A stretch of DNA of 64,000 nt from assembly GCA_030407315.1 (NCBI GenBank), contig JALQPE010000165.1, positions 1 to 64,000 on the forward strand, given 5' to 3'. A program made the translations under genes and the position numbers. This DNA comes from Asparagopsis taxiformis. Taxonomy: Eukaryota; Rhodophyta; Florideophyceae; Bonnemaisoniales; Bonnemaisoniaceae. Below are positions 60,081 through 64,000 of the stretch, one piece after another (position 1 is the stretch's first letter; the number at the start of each line of letters is the position of its first letter). Below the pieces are notes generated by a model. It saw only the letters and a program-made list of their open reading frames with translations, was not told the DNA's origin and made no database searches.

Positions 60081-61634
60081 CTAGTGAAGCTCCTCAAAAT
60101 GGTCCTCTTGAAACAATAACACATCTGCTCTGGATAATCTTGAGCGTTTCGAAAAGTCACTCTGCATTTTCTCCTTGACGAAACCCATTTCTTCCTCCAG
60201 ACGTTTCTGTATCTCCCCCGCTTCAACTCCTTTCTCCGCGCCCAAGTTCCTCTTCAACCTCGCTTTCCGCGCTGCAAGATGATACATCATCGCCATTTCA
60301 GCTATCGATATCGGGTCAAGCAAAATTCTCAAACCTAAAAGCAACAACCCACAACTTACCACTAGAACAAGCAGTAATATAATCCCTGCATTTCTTCCTT
60401 CTTCTGTCATTAGTCCTTCTATTCGTGTTTCTCTCTTCCCACTTAATTCTTCTTCGTACCATCCACTGCCTTGCACTTCCAATACTGCTGTACTTGCTGC
60501 TAATACCTGCTGAGCACGGCTGATTGAGTTAACCTGTTTGTGTAGAGGAACTGTATATTTGCTCTTCAGGCCAATCACAGATATGTTAACTGGATTGCCA
60601 CCTCGTTCCCATAGTGTGATTTCTCTCTCCTCTTGTTCTTCTCCTCCATACTGTAGCTCTTCGAGAATTTCCACGCAATCATGGTCTGCCTTCTTATTGT
60701 TACATGAAAATTGCATTGCATTATATATCGTCACGTTATGCAAGAATCGCGTATCCTCCTCCCACGTATTGGACCTCTGAAATAGAATTCTCTTCATCAA
60801 CGGTTCTCCTTCAAAGTATACCTCGGCTCTTGTCTTAACACTGAACCATTTTTCTGCAAATGAGACATTATGATCACTGCCCCCCTCGTGGTACCACGAC
60901 CTCATCGTGACGGTATCTGTATCTTCTTCCGGGGGAAGTATTCGAGGTCCACTATCATACTCGACACAACCTGCCAAGCGGAAGTGTTTTGTTTGCCGTT
61001 CAAACTTTGCAATGGGAAGAATACACGGCTTCTCCTCCGTGAAAGAGCGGATCTTTCTAGCAATACCTTCAGTAGTTCCAATAGGGAGCATTCCTCGTAG
61101 ATTGAGCTGATCAGCAGTTGAGGTGAAAGTTCTTGAGCGTGTGGCGAAAACGGTCATAACGTCTGCAACGAAGATGAAAGTAGCAAACAAGAGGACAAAT
61201 ATCGAAAGGAGACTGCTTCGCTCCCTGAAAGTTATATTGAACATGTTCTGAGGGCTTGGTCCGCGGCTTGTCATCTTTCTCCATAGATTCCGAAAGTGAG
61301 AATACTCATCCAACATGTATGCCGTACGGAGACCATTCTCTGAAACGGATTTGTTTTCCTTGCGGAGAAGAAATGTTTGCACTATCTCTGCAAAGAGAGA
61401 TATTAGAATGACGGCGAGTATTCCAGTAATGAACTCCTCGACTTGCCTCGGAATAACGACTGTGTTGTCGAAGGAACGCTGGATTCTGGGCACGATACTG
61501 GGTCTCCAGCCCAAATAGTGGGTAAAACCGACAATGTAAATGCCAGCCACTCTGGTGATGTTAAGAAAGTAAGGTGGAGCATCTGGTATTCCGTAGAGGA
61601 CGGTCCTGTTTCCTTTGCCGACTTGAAATGCCAT
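60081..61634 (-). CDS. Three-TM surface protein family, member 5
   Basis: The 517-residue minus-strand protein starts M-A-F-Q-V-G-K-G-N-R-T-V-L-Y-G-I-P and contains D-A-P-P-Y-F-L-N-I-T. TM1 is at about 68-90, TM2 (L-S-I-F-V-L-L-F-A-T-F-I-F-V-A) near 143-165 and TM3 (I-I-L-L-L-V-L-V-V-S-C-G-L-L-L-L) near 413-437. It keeps the four cysteines (K-P-C-I-L-P, A-G-C-V, F-S-C-N, H-D-C-V), the signature R-S-W-Y-H-E-G-G-S-D-H-N-V and the sequon H-N-V-T. An 80-residue charged tail follows TM3 and is partly coiled-coil-like (E-I-Q-K-R-L-E-E-E-M). It pairs with member 4; the two lie in opposite orientation around the piggyBac-like element. Confidence 0.86.
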   Translation of the reverse strand: MAFQVGKGNRTVLYGIPDAPPYFLNITRVAGIYIVGFTHYLGWRPSIVPRIQRSFDNTVVIPRQVEEFITGILAVILISLFAEIVQTFLLRKENKSVSENGLRTAYMLDEYSHFRNLWRKMTSRGPSPQNMFNITFRERSSLLSIFVLLFATFIFVADVMTVFATRSRTFTSTADQLNLRGMLPIGTTEGIARKIRSFTEEKPCILPIAKFERQTKHFRLAGCVEYDSGPRILPPEEDTDTVTMRSWYHEGGSDHNVSFAEKWFSVKTRAEVYFEGEPLMKRILFQRSNTWEEDTRFLHNVTIYNAMQFSCNNKKADHDCVEILEELQYGGEEQEEREITLWERGGNPVNISVIGLKSKYTVPLHKQVNSISRAQQVLAASTAVLEVQGSGWYEEELSGKRETRIEGLMTEEGRNAGIILLLVLVVSCGLLLLGLRILLDPISIAEMAMMYHLAARKARLKRNLGAEKGVEAGEIQKRLEEEMGFVKEKMQSDFSKRSRLSRADVLLFQEDHFEELH

Positions 61635-63304
61635 ATCGGACAGAGGTTACGGCTGTGGGCTAAGGGAATGCCAATGAAATCATGGACAGCGATAGGTGAT
61701 AATGTGTTGAATTGTAAATTTGACGTGTTGCTTGGTGAACGTTGATATTGTCCTCCGGAAAGTGATACTGTACAAAGGGTACTCACAAGAGTGTGTCGCC
61801 AGGAGCTGGATTTAGTACCCGAGCGTTCATGCAATGAGATATCCAGTCGTGTTGAAAACGTGATAAGGACGCAACCGATACTTTTTTCTTTGATAATTTT
61901 GTTGTGGGTATCATGGTAAGTATGACCTGGGGTTCCAATGCGTCACGGAGAATAAGTTATCATGGGTACAAGGAGTCCAATAACACCAGCTCCGAAAGCC
62001 ATCCGTAAAGTGAAGACAGCCCAATAAGCCAAAATGATATCCCCATTCCATTAGTCCAATAAGAATGCGAACATATTGTAAACTCGGATGGAACCTGTCG
62101 CAAGCGAGAAAACACAATGGTGCAAGTCCAGGGGAAGCCATTGGAATCCCAACATTCTGTGCAAGTATGGTGAGCTTGTAGATAATGATGAAATATTTGG
62201 CGACAGATTGTCACGTTCTCGAGTAAACAGCTATCTATGAAATAGTGCTGATGGCCAAGCTGCACTGTACCTTGGAGTTCTATCAACTTCAGCTGGCCTC
62301 AGCAACTCTCGATACTATTATCATCAGCCGGGAGAACGCTTCCAGAATTGGCTAGTCTGTCCCAGACGCGTTACGCTGTTTTGTGTACACGTCGATAGTT
62401 GACCAGAACAGCAAAGGTGTGGAAAGTGAGGGGTCACTAAAGAAATCGCCTGTCACGTTACGAATCTCACGAGTGAAACGCTTGCCAAACGCACGCTTAC
62501 GGATGGGTTTACAGAAGATCTGCTTGAGTGAAATGCGCGTGTCAAAGCAATATAATTATTGAACTAGTCCGTACCACTTATGTGGTTTCTGCAGTAATCT
62601 GAAAATATCCGTCAGCGCGCGCGCTGGGAACTCGTTGAATTAAACGGGGTCAATTGCACATGTTCATCCACCAGATTATCCGCGTCGAAAATGATGAGAT
62701 CACTGCCTCACAGGAGGTAGAGCCACATACCGTAGCTGTTAATCTCCGTCGCCGCCGTTAGGCAGTCTCATATGTTAGATACATTCTGGCTATGCTCAGG
62801 AGAGGTATGTCCAAGCACCCACACAGCCCGAAAAAAAACTGCAATTTAGGATTTTCGTGTGGAGGGTAAAATGAGGACTTCCATCGCTGTAATGTATCGT
62901 GGGGGTCTCTTCAGACGGTACTGCATCATGTAAGCGTCTCAGTAATCAGATCAACCAAATGTGTTTCGTTAACTGATTACCAACGTCTTGAAATATAGTG
63001 GAAGTGGTATCACGTACGATGCGTTCCCACAGCTCTTCATGAGCTTCCTACTCAGAATCAAGATCTGATTTATGTCGTATCCCTCAGAAGCACAATAGTA
63101 CTAGAGCATTCCAAAACCAATCCGTGGAGAAGCAATGCAATATGCTCTGCATGTAACCAACTCATGACCGCTACCATTCGTCTTCAACCAAAGTAGTGCT
63201 TTGACAATTGTCATTTGTGTACCCCACCAGCAAACTTTCACCAACCTGAATCACAATTTTTCCACATCAAGTGCATTATGCTGCAAGTACCACCTAATGT
63301 TTTG
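61635..63304. other. Intergenic with a weak hydrophobic ORF remnant
   Basis: No intact gene. On the minus strand around 61960-62150 one frame reads a hydrophobic stretch (Y-W-A-V-F-T-L-R-M-A-F-G-A-G-V-I-G-L-L-V) reminiscent of a transporter membrane helix. It is flanked by stops and could be a gene relic or chance. Confidence 0.3.
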
Positions 63305-63311
63305 TATAAAT
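63305..63311 (+). promoter_or_regulatory. TATA box of secreted protein D gene
   Basis: TATAAAT lies 56 nt before the ATG at 63361, closer than in genes A-C. Confidence 0.5.
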
Positions 63312-63360
63312 TTCATTAGACCAACGTAGCACTACCCCAGTTGATGAAGATCGAACCGTT

Positions 63361-63669
63361 ATGCTTGTCCTCTTCATATCAATTTTGTGCGTCCTACTCA
63401 TACTTCCTGCTGCGCAACTTTCCTTCATTCGCCAAAAACTTCCAACTGCGACTATTTCTACTCAAAATGTCTTCACTGCACCTCGTAAACGTCGTGAAGG
63501 CGAAATTTTGTCAAAGTGCCCGCACAAATGTCACAGGAGAAAACAGAGAGCATTTAGAGACTGTTCATTTTCTCGATCGTCTAAAAATTGCGCCGTCAAG
63601 CTTTGTTTAAGGTCAGTTACCCACCCCGCAGGAAACTCAATTCATCTCCGTGGTTTTGCTTGCAGGTAG
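63361..63669 (+). CDS. Secreted cysteine-rich protein D (one six-Cys module)
   Basis: The 102-residue protein has a strong signal peptide (M-L-V-L-F-I-S-I-L-C-V-L-L-I-L-P-A-A). A basic pro-segment follows with K-R-R-E-G, a possible dibasic cleavage site. The module is C-X3-C-X10-C-X8-C-X4-C-X18-C. The C-P-x-x-C start, the R-x-C-S and C-A-V-K-L-C phrases match proteins A-C, so it is a diverged fourth member. A possible intron (GT at 63611, AG at 63667) would remove the last cysteine and end the protein soon after the junction. Because the unspliced frame keeps the sixth cysteine, the unspliced reading is preferred. Confidence 0.65.
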   Translation: MLVLFISILCVLLILPAAQLSFIRQKLPTATISTQNVFTAPRKRREGEILSKCPHKCHRRKQRAFRDCSFSRSSKNCAVKLCLRSVTHPAGNSIHLRGFACR

Positions 63670-64000
63670 ATGCAGATTTTTGGAAACGATCGTGGAAGTT
63701 GGCGCTGTTTTTCGTTTTATCTCAGTACCCCTTATCTCTCGATGACCCTAAGGATTATGAATGAGAACATTACTGGTTCTAATGAAAGTGGATAGGTATT
63801 GGGGGATAAATCAAGTTGGTCATGTCGTATTGCCCGTAGAACCAATCTTAACCTCCTTACTGGACAGGAACAAATACAAATAAATACCGGTGACCAAATT
63901 GCATCAATTGGCGAGACTGCGCAGATCAGCCGGCAGTCGACACCGACCAAATTAACTCAGAGGGTCTTCGGATTCACTGGCTGCGCCGGTGAGTGCACTT
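63670..64000. other. Window end, no feature seen
   Basis: No gene, repeat or RNA is supported in the last 330 bases. Confidence 0.4.

Overview
The window is eukaryotic, repeat-rich DNA, most likely from a fungus or fungus-like microbe. This is inferred from intron-poor genes, TATA promoters about 100 nt before start codons, a chromodomain-bearing Ty3 element and copia elements primed by a half initiator tRNA. I cannot name the species. No rRNA, CRISPR array or bacterial operon is visible.

Bases 1-27506 are a nest of mobile elements. The oldest is a Ty1/copia element on the minus strand (copia-1). Its 5' LTR is at 27395-27506, and it is split twice. A 12.2-kb Ty3/gypsy element (1-12166, minus strand, LTRs about 367 bp) cuts its reverse transcriptase. 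An 11.3-kb unclassified terminal-inverted-repeat element (13644-24932) cuts its integrase. That element contains two nearly identical 2.17-kb inverted arms around a 2.6-kb unique spacer, several tandem repeat families and no recognisable transposase. The Ty3 element also carries an antisense, proline/serine- and coiled-coil-rich coding block (870-3985) between integrase and its 3' LTR.

Bases 27507-39230 are gene-sparse and hold three of four members of a small secreted cysteine-rich family; the fourth is at 63361-63669. They share a six-cysteine module (C-X3-C-X9-13-C-X5-8-C-X4-C-X10-18-C). Two proteins have two modules and two have one. Three of the genes have a TATA box 100-105 nt before the ATG.

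Bases 39231-61634 hold a cluster of a three-transmembrane glycoprotein-like family. There are three full-length plus-strand genes (40020, 45091, 54423), one full-length minus-strand gene (61634 to 60081), one gene with a broken frame (42928) and a minus-strand relic near 47.85 kb. All intact members share two N-glycosylation sequons at fixed positions, a W-Y-H-x-G-G-S-D-H motif and four ectodomain cysteines. Two later insertions sit in this cluster. One is an apparently intact copia-2 element (48925-53649) with identical 116-bp LTRs, a 5-bp target duplication and a full polyprotein. The other is a piggyBac-superfamily element (56568-59400) flanked by CTAG instead of the usual TTAA.

The working picture is a fast-evolving accessory region: lineage-specific secreted and surface protein families expanding by duplication amid repeated transposon insertion. 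Most divergence between the Ty3 LTRs is single-base indels, so some frameshifts could be assembly errors.
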